From contig JAHQIY010000007.1 in NCBI GenBank assembly GCA_019054805.1, positions 2,423,501-2,487,500 of the forward strand: a DNA stretch of 64,000 nucleotides, read 5' to 3'. Within the stretch, counting starts at the first letter, position 1, and every line of letters starts with the position of its first letter. This DNA comes from Brachionus manjavacas. Taxonomy: Eukaryota > Rotifera > Eurotatoria > Ploima > Brachionidae. A program made the position numbers and the translations under genes. This document shows positions 63,721 through 64,000 of this stretch, piece after piece. The notes below the pieces were generated by a model. That model was given only the letters and a program-made list of their open reading frames with translations. It ran no database searches and was not told the origin of the DNA.

Positions 63721-64000
63721 AGGGTAAAATACCGGAATAATTCAGTGAGGCAGACAAATCCCCACTTTTTAAGAAAGGCAGTAAAATATAGGCGTCAAGC
63801 TACAGGCTAGTCTCACTGAGTTGGACAGAACGAGACAATATAACAGCTTTCTTAAATAACAATAACCTGATACCAAGATGCTCCATGAGTTCGAACAATA
63901 TAAAGCATGCATGAAAAATTTAGTGGAATGTCAGCACAAAGTTTCAGAAGGAAAAGGAACCAACAAGTCAATTGACGTTCTTTAAAAAGACTTTGATTTT
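63721..64000 (+). mobile_element. LINE reverse-transcriptase fragment, running off the window
   Basis: Pieces of plus-strand translation match the start of a LINE reverse-transcriptase domain: SPLFKKGSK, then SYRLVSLSW, then ITAFLNNNNLIPRCS, in a fixed order but interrupted by stops (for example TAA after KIPE and TAG after GSKI). It is a decayed copy. The block is clearly less AT-rich than its flanks. It may belong to the same broad class as the LINE 3' end at 14.5 kb, but the regions do not overlap, so they cannot be compared. Confidence 0.7.

Overview
The window reads as nuclear DNA of an AT-rich bilaterian animal. It has split genes with many 45-65 bp GT-AG introns and a few 0.5-1.5 kb ones, animal-specific families (muscarinic-type receptor, tandem GH31 maltase with trefoil domains, aralar/citrin carrier, TSC22, separase), and long AT-rich spacers littered with transposon remains. 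The intron size, strong AT bias and gene set would fit a rotifer such as Brachionus, but that is an inference. All exon structures below were built by hand from splice signals, reading phase and protein similarity; no transcript data or database search was used.

Layout. 0.9-1.3 kb (-): an exon fragment broken by an 8-bp tandem duplication. 2.1-4.4 kb (+): a cholinesterase-like pseudogene with several lesions. 5.1-6.0 kb: a 900-bp pogo/Tigger element. 6.75-13.9 kb (+): a five-exon, about 1845-residue secreted maltase-glucoamylase/sucrase-isomaltase type enzyme with two GH31 units. 14.5-15.0 kb: a LINE 3' end. 15.7-16.1 kb: a foldback element. 16.6-24.6 kb (+): separase, 13 exons and about 1938 residues, with the His/Cys dyad and an inverted-repeat element in its largest intron. 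25.8 kb: a LINE/SINE-like tail. 26.2-28.6 kb (-): an intronless B-type muscarinic-like receptor. 28.6-44.2 kb: a 15.7-kb stretch with no supportable gene. 44.2-46.9 kb (+): aralar/citrin, 12 exons and 687 residues. 47.2-48.35 kb (+): a small gene, possibly ciliary. 49.5-50.2 kb: retroelement wreckage. 50.8-51.6 kb (-): an intronless RlaP/YcgL-type nucleotidyltransferase of bacterial or phage type. 53-54 kb: a hairpin element and a Tc1/mariner remnant. 54.8-57.5 kb (-): a TSC22-domain protein. 60.2-61.9 kb (+): a RING/B-box-like/ubiquitin-like protein with an N-myristoylation-type start. 62.1-63.3 kb: two small, divergently transcribed paralogues related to NCBP2-AS2. 63.7-64 kb: another LINE fragment running off the window.

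The genes do not form a pathway; this is ordinary eukaryotic gene order. The most useful results are the hand-built full-length models (GH31, separase, citrin, TSC22, RING-UBL, NCBP2-AS2-like pair), the two damaged genes near the left end, the likely horizontally acquired nucleotidyltransferase, and several new-looking inverted-repeat elements.
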